Positions 1-11,823 of a stretch of 64,000 bases of DNA are shown here, one piece after another (positions within the stretch are counted from its first letter, which is position 1; every line of letters begins with the position of its first letter). The notes under the pieces are model-generated. The model was not told where the DNA came from, searched no databases, and saw nothing but the letters and a program-made list of their open reading frames with translations. The stretch is from Marisa cornuarietis (taxonomy: Eukaryota; Mollusca; Gastropoda; Architaenioglossa; Ampullariidae): contig SMMW01000627.1 in assembly GCA_004794655.1 (NCBI GenBank), positions 3,049,501-3,113,500 on the forward strand, written 5' to 3'. Position numbers and translations under genes: made by a program.

Positions 1-2409
1 GTACATACTCTAGTGCTTTGTCCTTAGTTGTAGCCAAAGAAAAATATAATTATCATTCGCTGCTCTTTCTGGTTGGTTGGTTGGTTGGTTGGTTGGTTGG
101 TTGGTTGGTTGGTTGGTTGGTTGGTTGGTTGGTTGGTTGGTTGGTTGGTTGGTTAGCGGGTGGGCAGGCGGGCGGGCGGTTTGGTTGGTTGGTTGGTTGG
201 TTGGTTGGTTGGTTGTGGTTGTCAGCACGAACACACTCACACTAGCATGCGCTTTGATGAACACAAGTACAGTTGTTTTCTTTAACGTTTTTGTTTTCTT
301 GCGGTTTATTTCTTTGTTTAACGTTTTTGTCATTTCTCGTTTTTTTTCCTAACCTCTTCCCTTCACTTCTTTGTTTTCTAATTTATTTATCTAGTTAGCT
401 GGTTAGTTATTTTTAAAAGAACTCTTCCATTGTCCCTGAGCACGCTACTGGGCTGACAGTGTTAAGATATATGGCATTGTGACATTGCCTCAGCAAATTG
501 ACTAAACCTCACGGTCGTTACGGCCATGAATTAAAGACCCGATTGGTGACAGAAATCACTCTCAAAAAACTCTTTTCATATCCCTTATTAATGTCTCGAA
601 CATGAAATCGTAAGGAGAAACGCGAATCTCGAGAAATTAAAAACGGTTTCCTCGCCTGTTCAAATCTCCATTTGAGCCCGAAGACATGTGATGTCAGTCC
701 CAGATGCATCATGGCTGATATCTGTTTCCCAGAAAATACTGAATCTCGACAGCCCAATCGAAGATACGGAAACTATCGTGTGACTGTTGAATGCACAGAA
801 AAACATAGTAACAAAATGTGTTCATAGGTCCCCAAAGAATTAATCGTTGAGAAGACAATGGATCAACTTCATTGGTATGTGTAGACCTGACTTTACTGCA
901 CCGACATAGAAGTCTGTCGTATGCGAACTCCAGTTGGTCACAACTGTTACCCAGTAATGTATACGGGGAAAAAGCAAAAAGGTTTTCAGGTACCGCGTCT
1001 TCTTCCAGTGTCCGTGCCAGCTACACAGAAACATGTTTTTTTTTTTTCTTTCTTTTTTTTTTTTGTTCTTTTTTTTTTTGTCAAACAGCACAGAGTAGTT
1101 GCACGAACATCTGAAGTTAAATCAAAAACTGTACTTCAAATTCAACTATTCAAGCTACAGGTTTATAGATGTGATCAGCGACACCACCTTGTTACTAACA
1201 CACAGTAAATGATAAGGAATATCTGCTACAGCGGTCACAAATAATATATCTCTGTTTTTTTTCAGATTTGTGCCCATGATACCCATAAACTTGCAAATTA
1301 GTTCCAATCGTACATGTTCACACTTAAGGTGTGTGAAGGTGTGTATGTAGATGTATTATAGATATGTGTATGTATAGGTGTGTGTAGGTGTGTACGTAAG
1401 TAAACGGGCAAACAAAAATTCTAACTTTCACCTGAACTTTGCAAAGTTTGATGAACATCAACGATGCTTACCACGTGGTATTGTGAAGTCGTTCTTCATC
1501 GTCTGCTACCTGAGCATAATTATTGTGTTTGGGGTTTTAAACCTTCACAATCCTCAGGTTCTGACCTGTAACGATTAATATCTTTATAATCATTACCTAT
1601 TATCGCTACCTACTAGAAATGTTTTATAACTCAGACCACTCCTGTAGGTCTTTAATCACAGCTTCGTCATAATATTGTCATTTTAGTATAACTGCCGTCT
1701 TCTCTGATGCTGGCAAATTCAGTTTGAACTAAATGGCAAATTTATCAGCCAATGCTCCACAGACCGCCTGTGAAGTGAAGTTATCGCCCCTTCCCGCCAA
1801 GTTACGCCCCCTTCTTCATTGCATCCCTTGCAAAGTAGTATCCCACACCAATCTAACTGGGGAAAAATAAACTGAGGGAGATGGAGAGATTACATACATT
1901 TTATAAACTAATGTTATTCCAATTGTCCCCAGAGGGAGGGTTCAAACTGCTCATAGACAATAAAGGCTGCAGGGCAGGCAAACCCGTTATTATCACAGCG
2001 ATAAAGTGGAATGAGCAGACGATGCAAATAACCTTTTGTGCATTACGTTCGTCGTGTTCATCCATGGATTGCAGGAAGCCATATTGATTTTCCTTTGGCT
2101 CGCAATGCAGTGGCTTCCCACAGTCGTCTGCTGTCGTTGCCTTCAAACTCTAGAACCAACATCACCTGTCCATTAGTGATCTACCTTTTCAAATGGAGTT
2201 GACTTATGACAATAAATATAAAATCTTGAGCGTCAGCTTTCTTTACTTTGCTGGGCGTTTTTTTAAATAACAGACTTTTTAAAGGGTGGAGGGTCTTTGT
2301 CCAGAGAGCACGTAATGTTCTTGGTTAATTTACTTACCATGTCGAATTAATATTTTACATTTCAAACAGTTTTAGATTTTACGTCAATGGGTAAGACAGA
2401 GAAAGAGAC
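1..2409. other. Upstream non-coding DNA without a recognisable gene
   Basis: Apart from the (TTGG)n tract listed separately, this stretch holds AT-rich unique sequence, poly-T runs near 1035-1080, and a short GT-rich patch at about 1330-1392 that resembles the larger minisatellite 1 kb downstream. Open frames here are short, lack convincing splice sites and match no protein family I recognise. The frames across 18-352 are translations of the TTGG repeat. Confidence 0.6.
71..214 (+). repeat. (TTGG)n microsatellite with a G-rich interruption
   Basis: A tetranucleotide TTGG/GGTT array runs from 71 to about 154 and again from about 180 to 214. The copies are split by a G-rich segment carrying GGG runs at 158-160, 162-164, 170-172 and 174-176. 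The interruption has four G-triplets with loops of 1, 5 and 1 bases. The array itself is made of regularly spaced GG pairs. Confidence 0.95.
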
Positions 2410-3580
2410 GTGTGTGTGTAGGTGTGTGTGTAGGTGTATGTGTAAGTGTGTGTAGGTATATGTATATATGTGTAGGTGTTTGTGTAGGTGTGTGTAGGAG
2501 TGTGTACGTGTATGTATATGTGTGTAGATGTATGTATAGGTCTGTGTGTAGGTGTGTGTCGGTATATGTATAGATGTGTGTATGTGTGTATAGGTGTGTG
2601 TAGCTGTGTATGTAGATGTATGTATAGGTATTGTGTAGGTGTGTGTATGTATAGGTGTGAATAGGTGTATGTATATGTGTGTAGGTGTCTGTATAGGTGT
2701 ATGTATAGGTGTCTGTATAGGTGTATGTATAGGTGTGTGTAGCTGTGTATGTAGATGTATGTATAGGTATAATGTAGGTGTGTGTATGTATAGGTGTCTG
2801 TATAGGTGTATGTATAGGTGTGTGTAGCTGTGTATGTAGATGTATGTATAGGTATTGTGTAGGTGTGTGTATGTATAGGTGTATGTATAGGTGTATGTAG
2901 CTGTGTATGTAGATGTATGTATAGGTATTGTGTAGGTGTGTGTATGTATAGGTGTGTGTAGGTGTGTGTAGGTGTATGTATAGGTATTGTGTAGGTGTAT
3001 GTAGGTGTATGTATAGGTGTGTAGGTGTGTAGGTGTGTGTATGTATAGGTGTGTGTGTAGGTGTGTGTAGGTGTATGTATAGGTATTGTGTACGTGTATG
3101 TAGGTGTATGTATAGGTGTGTAGGTGTGTGTAGGTGTATGTATAGGTGTGTAGGTGTGTGTAGGTGTATGTATAGGTATTGTGCAGGTGTATATAGGTGT
3201 ATGTATAGATGTGTGTAGCTGTGTATGTAGATGTATGTATAGGTATTGTGTAGGTGTGTGTATGTATAGGTGTGTGTAGGTGTGTGTAGGTGTATGTATA
3301 GGTATTGTGTAGGTGTGTGTATGTATAACTGTGTTTGTAGGTGTATGTATAACTGTGTGTATGTAGGTGTATGTGTAGGTGTTTGTGGGTGTGTCTGTAT
3401 ATGTGTGTATGTGTAGGTGTGTGTAGGTGTATGTATAGGTATTGTGTAGGTGTGTGTATGTATAGGTGTGTGTAGGTGAGTATAGGTGTGTGTATGTAGA
3501 AATATGTATAGGTGTGTATAGGTGTGTTTGTAGGTGTATGTATAACTGTGTGTATGTAGGTGTATGTATAGGTGTGTGTT
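2410..3580 (+). repeat. 1.2-kb GT-rich minisatellite with higher-order structure
   Basis: The strand is almost entirely GTGT, GTAGGT and GTATGTATAGGT words. A longer block beginning TAGCTGTGTATGTAGATGTA recurs at about 2601, 2740, 2825, 2898 and 3216, so 70-140-bp higher-order units have been shuffled and duplicated. The reverse strand stays open as a 442-codon Thr/His/Tyr frame, but this is a side effect of a stop-poor repeat and not a gene. A (CA)n tract and a short TTCACA repeat lie just downstream. Confidence 0.95.
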
Positions 3581-3645
3581 GGGGGAGTGGTTAGAACGGC
3601 TTGTGTTATCTTGAGAACATGAACATCACTTTCTCTCTTATCTAT

Positions 3646-3648
<3 letters not shown>

Positions 3649-3690
<42 letters not shown>

Positions 3691-3709
3691 TCACATTCAC
3701 ATTCACATT
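3649..3709. repeat. (CA)n microsatellite followed by a TTCACA repeat
   Basis: A pure (CA)n run at 3649-3689 passes directly into three TTCACA-like hexamers. It lies about 70 bp beyond the GT-rich minisatellite and has the opposite strand polarity. Confidence 0.95.
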
Positions 3710-4995
3710 ACCATACACACGTGCATTACATGTCAATGCTCGCTCAATAGGATTGTTTATCGGAACCAGTTTTCGCTTTGATCATTACTTTTGTGGCTGT
3801 GTTGTGCTCCTTTGTTTGTTTTCCTTGTCCCTCGTCAATTGCTTTCCATCTTTCTTTGTTGCCTGGTTGTGTTTTTTCCTCGTTTTGTTTTCTTTGCGCT
3901 CTTAAGATCTACTTATTCCAGTTCCTATTATCCCTGCGGACTTTACGAGGCTGTAGACTGGCTTGTGATCTCAGTCCTCGCTGACGTTGGAAGTCACGTG
4001 AGAGCTCTTCTGACTGTCATTGGATGTTTTCCTTCCCACTTTTTAGTCGCCATTTTCTTTTTACCTTGCAGATCAGTTCTTGATTCGTGGGAAACAAAAC
4101 CACGCGAGACTTCTTTGACACAGACATCATGCGTGGGAGGTCACAAAAAAAGAAGAATCGAGGGAGATGTTACTTTTGGGGGTGGGGGCGAGAATGGGTG
4201 TGGAGAGGGGAACAAAAGGAGAAAAAAACTGAATGCAAACACTAATGGCTACGATGATAGACAACGACAGGTATGATGTGTTTTTACAGGAGCCAGGGGT
4301 GTGCAGTTTATGATCGCTGTCTCTTGTGTTCCTGTCAGCAACTTGTAATATTCAGGCCACACACTTTGCGAGTTGATATTGATGGAGGGGGTATGTATAT
4401 TAGTATGACTGGGGGAACTAGAGATTGCGTACTGTTGCTTTCGTTCTATAGTTTATTCTGTTCTGAAGTTTAGTCATTTAGCTCTTAGACTCATTTTATA
4501 TCTGTTAGAGTCGTGATCTGTCTTGCTTTGAATCCTTAAAGATATTTACCCGGCATATTTTTAATTCGAACAGCATTTACAATCAAATCGATGATCCATG
4601 TCTTCAAACCTTTAGGCAATACGAGTGTCCAGTCGTGAAGCAGCCAACAGGGATTTGAAGTCCTGGTGCCAACCAAGCTCTGCGACTGGTTTCCTGGCTA
4701 GAAGCTCTAAGTAGACAAGACCCCGGATTTTTTTCTTTAATGTTCAAACCCCGGTAGAGGTCAGGAAGGCTTTGACAAAGCCAAGCAGTGAAGCCATAAA
4801 CGGCCTGCTGACACTGATACTGGGGTTATAAATACACCCCATTGTGATACGGTGAGCCTGGGTTTATAATAATGTGTTCAAGACCTGCTGGGGGATGGAT
4901 TGAAACTCCTTGCAAAGTCCCTTCTGTTCTTAATCGTGAAATATGGCAAAAGCGATGAAATTGATCCTGATGGATCACAGAAGAGGTGTGTTGTG

Positions 4996-4996
<1 letters not shown>

Positions 4997-5047
<51 letters not shown>
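4997..5047. repeat. (TG)n microsatellite
   Basis: An uninterrupted TG run of about 25 repeats, preceded by imperfect GTGTTG units from 4987. Confidence 0.97.
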
Positions 5048-5050
<3 letters not shown>

Positions 5051-5377
5051 ATCTCTATCCTCGCCTTCGTTTCTGAGAGTTCGTAATACCAATCGCCATA
5101 TCAACGTCTCAACTACAAGGCCTTGCTCCTGTTACAGGTTCACTCTGACTTTTAACGAATGTTAGTCACATATTTAAATAAAACCCATGGTTCAACCCGC
5201 CCTGAACACGTTTAGCAAGCCATCTGTCGAAGGTGGGATGCTATTCCTCCTTTCTTACCTAGCCTTATCATCTTTCTTTGCGTTCTGTTAGTTTGTTGGA
5301 GACGGCTTTAGCTCTTCTGTAAGGTAATGGGAGATGGAAGCATCATTAGGATAGTTTTAGCAATCAACAGTAAGTAG

Positions 5378-5431
5378 TGAAAAAGTAATAATCGTTAACA
5401 ATAATGAAAAAGTAATAATAGTTAATAATAA
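5378..5431 (+). repeat. 27-bp tandem duplication
   Basis: Two adjacent AT-rich 27-bp units begin TGAAAAAGTAATAAT at 5378 and 5405 and differ at a few positions. Confidence 0.85.
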
Positions 5432-6040
5432 GTTATGAAAGATGCAAACCAAATTTCTAAGGCAACGAATAAAAAAATGAAGAAAGAATAAAGGGGGAGA
5501 AACTGTGTCATCTAAGCGGACCTTCATGCACCGGAAAGGCGTGTTAGTCCTGTTAACTGGTCATCACGCTTAAATACAGAACATTCTGTCATCCTTTGCA
5601 AATCCCAATCTTTGGTTAAAGCTTCTTTAGTGAATCTCTAGTATCAGCCAGGACAGGACAGTGAGTAGAGTGCCTGTGAGTGACAGCATGACAAAGCAGC
5701 CATCGCTCATCCTCACTACCAACCAGATCGGTGTTTGTGTGGCTCAGCATCCTCCCTGACCACCTTCCCTTCTCCCTCTCAGTGTCTGACTCCAGGGAGC
5801 CTGCTAATGACTTGCTATAGTTGACACTACTGCGGAAACGTCCATAACCTGACACGAGGCTCAACCGAATCGCTGGTGGGGAAAGGTGGGTGCTGGTGAC
5901 TGAGCATTGCTAAAAAATAATACGTGACAGTTCAGCGAACGTAAATGATTTTAGAAGATAGTCATCGTAAGAACCAATAGATTCTATCACCTAGACAGCA
6001 GGCGTGAGGCAACAGACAAACATCGATTACTGGTGGTGAG

Positions 6041-6242
6041 GTTTGGTGGGAGTGCGGGGAGAGCTGGTGTTTTACGCCGAACCAGCAACAAAATCACCCA
6101 GCCCTGTAAACAAAAGCTTCATACAGAGAGAGAAAAACAGAGTGCCCGAGACGAGATTTGAACCTTAGACAACCGACCCTCACTGTACTAGTGACAGACG
6201 CTAACCGTTACGACACTGGACCATCCAAGGGTTGGTGGGAAG
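6041..6242 (-). mobile_element. tRNA-derived SINE with target-site duplication
   Basis: Read on the minus strand, this element starts with a tRNA-like head. It has an A-box-like segment (CGTAACGGTTAGCG, about 6200-6214) and a B box (GGTTCAAATC, about 6155-6165) at tRNA-like spacing. A body follows, then a GGCGTAAAACACC tail close to 6070-6085. The flanks carry near-identical TTGGTGGGA words, at 6041-6052 and 6231-6242, fitting a target-site duplication. The element is an RNA polymerase III-type retroposon copy and encodes no protein. The second SINE, at about 49.8-50.26 kb, shares body motifs with it. Confidence 0.8.
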
Positions 6243-6835
6243 TTGGTAAGTAGTGGTGGTGGTTGTGGCGGGACCTGTTGTAGTAGTGGCGCTGGCATAA
6301 CTGGTACGTGGTCTCACAAACTCCGAAACTTCCCTGGATCAGTCTCACCCGCTCGTTGTCCCCACAGCCCCGACCACCAGCTACTCCTGAGCGGCGTTTA
6401 AACATTTCATCCTCTTCTCAAAATCCTCCTCTTATCATCAGTGTAGCATGCAAGGAGCGCTCGCCATCAGTTGTGGTGAACGACCGCTATTTTTACATCA
6501 TCGCCAAAGGAATATTTGCACCCACGGCAGAGCGAACGTGTGGCAAACATTACGCGTGGCAGAGGCGGTGTGTTGTTACCTCTCCTCCAACGCCGATCAG
6601 GCTGCAGAGACAAAGCGGGTGGTGTTTAGACAAGACCGATCAAAACGATGAGCAAATATGTCCACAACGATTGGCAGGTGTGGGCAGCCCCGTGCTGTCA
6701 CTGTATCGTGATGTGACTGGTGTTAGAAACCTTGGCGCCATCCAGTAATTCCTCACAGACCAGATTTAAAAACAAAAAATGCTACAGCTACAAACGGTTT
6801 TCTATAGTCGATCTCCCCCGCATGAAACACAGCCC

Positions 6836-6870
<35 letters not shown>

Positions 6871-6871
6871 C
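6836..6871. repeat. Compound (TC)n(AC)n microsatellite
   Basis: A TC run changes abruptly to an AC run. The same TC-to-AC layout recurs near 12277-12334 (with intervening sequence) and 27079-27112, and in the reverse order near 38590-38645. Confidence 0.95.
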
Positions 6872-7372
6872 ATCTCTCTCTCTTTTCCCTCTGTTTCTCT
6901 ATATCTTTTTTTAAGAAACCCAAGCCCACACAAATACAGATTACAGGGAACAAACACGCGCTGTTTGCCTACATAAGTGCTTACGCTGTCAAAGAATCAA
7001 AATCTGTTTCCGGTACAGATGCTTTTAAACAGTTAGCAGGGGAATTCCCCTCCTCCTCCTCCTCATCCTATTTTTCTCCGCTTCTTTCTTCTTTTGATGT
7101 GTATTATTATTGTTGTTCATTATTGTTTATTATTGTTCGTTATTCACGCAGTAGCTCTAGACGCCCTAAAATATGTCGCAGTACTCTGCTTGCAGTGGAT
7201 TTGGCGCAGAATCTGTTCCCAATTCACGATGTGTGTGAGCTTTTCACGGTCTTGGCACTAAGGTTTCGTCGCTTTTATCTATCTCTTACTGGTTTGTTTG
7301 TTTGTTTGTTTGTTTTTGTTTTCTGTTTGTTTGTTTGTTTTTGTGGCCTACCGCTTACAGTCTGTGGCATGA

Positions 7373-7373
<1 letters not shown>

Positions 7374-7456
<83 letters not shown>
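7374..7456. repeat. (TG)n microsatellite, 83 bp
   Basis: The longest pure dinucleotide run in the window, with about 41 uninterrupted TG repeats. Confidence 0.98.
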
Positions 7457-7460
<4 letters not shown>

Positions 7461-8978
7461 CTAACATTCATGTTTGTGCGTATGTTTCTAAGTGGAGGTC
7501 GTACACACGTGTTTAGGATCATTTGATCATTTGATGTGAATCACAAAGTGCGTAACCCCATGGATTCTTTTTATCTCCGGTAGTAAGTCTCTTCTTGTCG
7601 TAGCTCGGAATTATTGCGCACCTCCTTTCACCCTCTTGAATTCGTCTTTCGCGACAAGGACAAGGTGCCCTGTAAGTAACCCCAGTACACTGACGACCCA
7701 CTGGTCACGTGACATATCCACTTACCTCAGTCGAGGTTCGGTTCCTTCGCAGTTCGTCCTCCATTTACCTGTGTCTTTGTATTTATGTGCATATGTTTGT
7801 GTGTGGGTGGGGGGATGCACGCACGCACGCCTTTATATGTTTTTACTTTTTATGTTTATTACTATAGTTAATGTGTTCCTTCACGTGCATAAGTGTGCGT
7901 GTGTGTGTGTGTGTTTATTGTATATTTTATTTCAGTATAAACAATGTGTGTGTTCATGCATGTATGCGCGTGTGTGTTTTACATCCCTACCCAGTCCCTT
8001 CTCGGTTAACATATTTCCATATGACGAGCTGTGCTTGCGAACTGGCTTTTGGTTCGGTCGGTCCGCCGTTTGCATCGACTTTGTCATCCTATTATCATCA
8101 TCCTCTTACAACCTCCTTTTGTCTAGCGTCCGCCGCCGTGCTGTACCCCTTGTGTTTTCTTTACAAACACCGGTGAACCCCACTAACAGAGGTGGCATGT
8201 TTTCCTCCCGGCAAATAGCCTTAGCTGCAGTTTAGCGACACATTTCTTTCTGAAGCCCTTGATGGAACTGGAAAGTTGAGGTATAGTTGAGAGAATAGGG
8301 CTGCGAAAAGTCCGCTGACAGGAAAGAAATCCGTCTGTACGCTGAAAGGCTCGAGACCAGGGTTACAAAAGCATTGCTCCTTTAAAATCAACAAAGAAAA
8401 TACGACATCCATTGAAAGAAGTCTTCTCCTAGGAGAAAGATTTATTCACCCATCAGTTCATTCAAGGACCATTGCCTACTGAGGGGCTATACATGCAGCA
8501 GTATTAAGTCAAGTATTGAGACAATAAAAGAATATTAAGACTACTAAACATGTCTTAGATATATTAAAGACAAGTAAGATACGGAAAGAATATCATTTGT
8601 GAGTGGTTAAGACAGCAAAAACCGATGTTTACAGGATACAGATAAAGCATGATATTTTGTCAACATACATCACCCTAACAGGATTCATTACAACAACAAC
8701 AATAACTAAACAAAGTTAATTTCATTTTCTTCACTCATTTTACTCGAATGACAAGTTACATTTTTTTAAGCATGTCCTCCGAAAAAATAATAAAAATTGC
8801 TGAATCGGTCAGAGCAAAATTACATACTTCTCCTCAGAACTAAACTACGTTTGTAGAAAGTCGTCAACGAACACTAATAGGTATTCAGAGTCGAGCTATG
8901 CTGACCTGTAAATACCTCTTTCTACATCTGTCAACAAACAACGATTCATACTAGGAGTGAGGACAGGTGAGAGATGTC

Positions 8979-9024
8979 AGGGCAGTGCTAGAGATAACAG
9001 GTGAGGGCAGTGCTAGAGATAACA
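8979..9024 (+). repeat. 25-bp period direct duplication
   Basis: An identical 21-bp word starting AGGGCAGTGCTAGAG lies at 8979-8999 and 9004-9024. It sits just upstream of the CpG-rich promoter block. Confidence 0.9.
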
Positions 9025-9179
9025 CTTCGACGCAAAATAGAGATGAGATGAGAGCTTTGAGTGACGATGTTTACACAACCGCCCAAAGAACTGTCTTCTA
9101 GGCGTCGTATATCGAAAACAAACCCGGGGATAGAGTGGGGGGAGGGAGAGAAGAAAGAAACGGGGTGGAAGATGCAAAG

Positions 9180-9777
9180 CTCGCAAGTGCGCATGCCTGA
9201 CTTCGATCGGCTGTGAGCTTGCGCGCGCGCGCGCGCGTGCGTGCGTGTTGTAGTTGTAGTAGCACCGCCGCCTGCACCGTGGCAGGCGCTCCTATGCACC
9301 GCTACTCCACTGCTACTCCGCCTCCTTCAGTTTGTTCCGTAGGAGTAGTAGGTCGGTAGATCAGGCCTCGAGACCGACGATTTCGCTGCCTCCGCCTTCG
9401 GTGAAGAACACTCGGCGCTTCGATGCTTATCGATGTGTCGTGATGTCACCGGAAACGAGACAGCCTTATTGAGAGACAGAGGAAAGCTGACTCTCCTCCC
9501 CCCACCCTTCCACCTCAACAACCCCCCCCCCTCCAGAGTCCCCTCCACTCGAGGACAAGACGCGCGCGAGCGAGCGAGCGACATCGCGTCGTAGAGTGTG
9601 GCTCGAGCTTCGTTTGACTCTAGCGTGACGTGACGTGACGCGCGAGCGGTGTGTGTGTGCGCGCTCGCGCAGGACTCGATCTGTGTGCAGCAGCAGCAGC
9701 AGCAAGCAAGCAGCAACAGCAAGCGATCGTTGAGTGGGATTGTTAGTCCCCGTGCCTGCCAGGCCCTGATTGTTGCT
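9180..9777 (+). promoter_or_regulatory. CpG-rich putative promoter block
   Basis: This stretch is much richer in CpG than its surroundings. It contains a (GC)n/GTGC run at 9221-9248, GCGAGCGAGCGAGCGAC near 9565, and a tandem CRE-like cluster TGACGTGACGTGACG at 9626-9640. CAG-type repeats lie at 9688-9722. It ends at a TATA-like element about 1.5 kb upstream of the only convincing start codon. The assignment as promoter of the membrane-protein gene is inferred from composition and position. The overlapping frames encode Arg/Ser-rich shadow translations. Confidence 0.5.
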
Positions 9778-9795
9778 GGTATATAATTATATACC
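9778..9795 (+). promoter_or_regulatory. Palindromic TATA-like element
   Basis: GGTATATAATTATATACC is a perfect 18-bp palindrome containing TATATAAT. It sits at the 3' edge of the CpG-rich block. If it acts as a TATA box, transcription on the + strand would start near 9810-9825. The palindrome would equally support antisense initiation. Confidence 0.4.
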
Positions 9796-9814
9796 TCGAG
9801 CTGACGCCCTGCCA

Positions 9815-10206
9815 GTCATTGAGTCAAAGACCATCGAGTCACGCGCAGCCTTGCAGACGAGAGAAAGAGAAAGAGAGAGAGAGATAGCAAGCCTTGGTTC
9901 CAGAAAAACCAGTGCTTCTCTTTGTGTGCAAACCGTGTGTTGTGGACTTGTAATCTTTTGAGTAACAGGCTTTCCTGTGTTCTGGCAGAGCTGCCTTCTG
10001 CTGATACTGAAAGCCCTGCAGTGCCTCACGTGGAAGCTTGTTACTTAAGCTCGCAGACTTCTGGTTGGTGCCCGAGGAGGCGCCGAGGTGTAGAAAGTAG
10101 CGCGAGCAAACCTTTTTTTGACTCTTAGCCTGAATATTTCCAAGATTCTAATCGTGATTCTGAAGTTGTGCTGCGTGCACTCGAAGAAGTCATCTTCACA
10201 GAGCAA
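9815..10206 (+). other. Putative 5' untranslated leader exon
   Basis: A strong donor, GAGCAA followed by GTAAGTAC, lies at the 10206/10207 boundary downstream of the TATA-like element. No long meaningful frame spans this segment, so it would be untranslated leader. It could join to an acceptor at 11193 (TTTGTGTATTTGCAG) or to the stronger polypyrimidine acceptor at 11028 (CTTCTTTCTGCAG). The 5' end is only an estimate from the TATA-like site. Confidence 0.4.
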
Positions 10207-11193
10207 GTAAGTACATTCATTCCTTCATACTGACTATATGACAAACCAACATATTATGCGCAATACGGAGTGGCTGACGGATTTTCCCAAACAAAATCAG
10301 CCACAGACAGACCAGACGCTGCGAACACATGTGTTAGCCCTATGTTCCATAATGGCATACAGACGCCGCACACATTTTTATCTAAGCGCCCGAGTTATCT
10401 CTAATCAGGGGACAACGATGTACACATGGTTCATTCTCAGCACCCTGGGTGTCTGGTCTGTACCCATCTGTTGCTACCTACATCTTTTTAACGTCTCCAT
10501 TCTTACGTGCCTGCCCTTAGCCAGTTGGTGTCTTAATTTCTGTAACACCTGTCGGATTATACCTGTTTGATTACACCTGTCCGATTTTACCGGTATGATT
10601 ACGCGTATTACTAACGACTTCGCTACCTGAAGTCCCCCTCTTGCGAGTAAGCATGGCTTGCGGATCTTGAGTTTAAACATAGGTAAGCTGGTGGTAAGGT
10701 ATTTTGTAAGGAAGTATTACAGTCATGGTTGGTTGGACATGTTTCATCTGAGATCGCGACAAGGTCTCATATAGCTTGTTCTTAAGTGTCCTCCCCCCTC
10801 TGGGACCAAAGCTCGGTCAAGGAGGGTCAGCTGCTGTCACCAGTGACGAACTGATCTCCTATGTGTCATGTATATTGAAACACGCGTGAAATTCAGGCGA
10901 CCTCTAATAAGTTATGTTTTAAACCTCACCTGTCCGTTGACCTGAAGGTTAAGCCAACTCACGACACCAGAGTGAGGGGAACCGTTCATAAAGTGAGATG
11001 ATGCTTTAAGTCAACCTTCTTTCTGCAGCTCACTTGTAACAAGAGTTGGGAGTAACAATCCGATTTTTAAACAATCTTTTAGCGATAGTTCTGTTATCAG
11101 ACTCATCTTCTTGTTCTCGATTGATTTTGAATGTTTGGCGGACAAGACCTGTCGTATGTTTGACCAGGAAAAAAAACTTTTGTGTATTTGCAG

Positions 11194-11298
11194 GTGAAAG
11201 GATCGACAAGGGTGAAAGCCTCGTCACTGACAGTCACACCTACATCAACAGCTACCTGATTCTAGAAGTATCTACAACTACCTCAGCTTTTTTGGAAG
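11194..11298 (+). other. Putative 5' UTR portion of the first coding exon
   Basis: An acceptor TTTGTGTATTTGCAG ends at 11193. An in-frame TAG at 11263-11265 closes the reading frame ahead of ATG 11299, so no longer N-terminus is possible in this exon in that frame. An alternative, better acceptor ends at 11028. Confidence 0.45.
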
Positions 11299-11823
11299 AT
11301 GGATTCCGATCCCGACAGTTCCAGAACCCTGCTGCACGACAACAGCAACCAGCAGTACAAAGGCAGCAGCAACAACAACATGGCGGGCGGACAAGTCCAG
11401 CACCTGCCGGACACCTTCGGCCACGCCAACAGCAAGGCGGCATACGCAGCGAGCCAGAACGCCCTGCTGACCAGTCCTTGCGATCTGACCCGCCTGCACC
11501 GGCGAGTGGCACGCCTGACCAGTTACCTCTACGGGCTGGCCGTGGTGGTCGTCGTCGGTGGCATCATCCTCATCGCCATCATCGCCTCGCTGTACGCCAA
11601 GCTGTACTACGACCTCACGCACCATTCGCACCAGCCCAAGGTGGGCGAGCAGGTGGCCAAGATCCTGGAGCGGGAGGAGCTGTGCGTGCCGTGCAGCGAG
11701 GTGCGGCTGGGCCCCAGCCCTGATGAGGAGGCCATGCTGAGCGACTTCACGCGCCGCGACACCAAGGACGGGCAGAACTGCTGTGTGGAGCGACCTGCCG
11801 AGCTTCTGCGCCTTCTGGAACTT
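11299..11823 (+). CDS. Type II single-pass membrane protein, first coding exon
   Basis: This exon encodes 175 residues and ends on a codon boundary at a consensus donor (CTT followed by GTAAGTA). ATG 11299 is the first in-frame start after the TAG at 11263. The cytoplasmic part (about 1-75) is rich in Asn, Ser, Gln and Ala and ends in the basic stretch HRRVAR. A hydrophobic segment at about 76-100 (VVVVVGGIILIAIIASLY) is the only membrane span. With the basic residues on the N-terminal side, the positive-inside rule predicts type II topology. The ectodomain begins with a helix-prone stretch, CVPC at 129-132 and a vicinal Cys pair at 161-162, then an amphipathic LLRLLEL end. The exon is GC-rich and codon-like, unlike its surroundings. 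It continues in phase into the exon at 41267. Type II topology with a Cys-bearing stalk and coiled-coil-like segment fits TNF-superfamily-like or other trimeric ligands, but the diagnostic C-terminal domain is not in the window, so family is uncertain. Confidence 0.85.

Larger units (their letters stand above)
3710..9179. other. Upstream non-coding DNA with scattered simple repeats
   Basis: No exon with good splice sites and a recognisable product is visible. Contents beyond the separately listed repeats are: a possible degenerate tRNA-like repeat around 4640-4870; a CCTCCT run near 7050; GTTT repeats near 7292-7340; and GT-rich patches at 7790-7970. Frames at 3791-4276, 6308-6748 and 7636-8235 run through low-complexity or repeat-derived sequence and look non-coding. 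Confidence 0.55.

Noticed and set aside
2362..3690. 442-codon minus-strand open frame rich in Thr, His and Tyr
   Set aside because: It is the translation of a GT-rich minisatellite whose words exclude stop codons. It has no domain structure and also reads into a (CA)n tract.
7636..8235. 199-codon plus-strand frame
   Set aside because: It runs through GT-rich and Phe/Val/Cys-rich low-complexity sequence without a recognisable domain or splice context.
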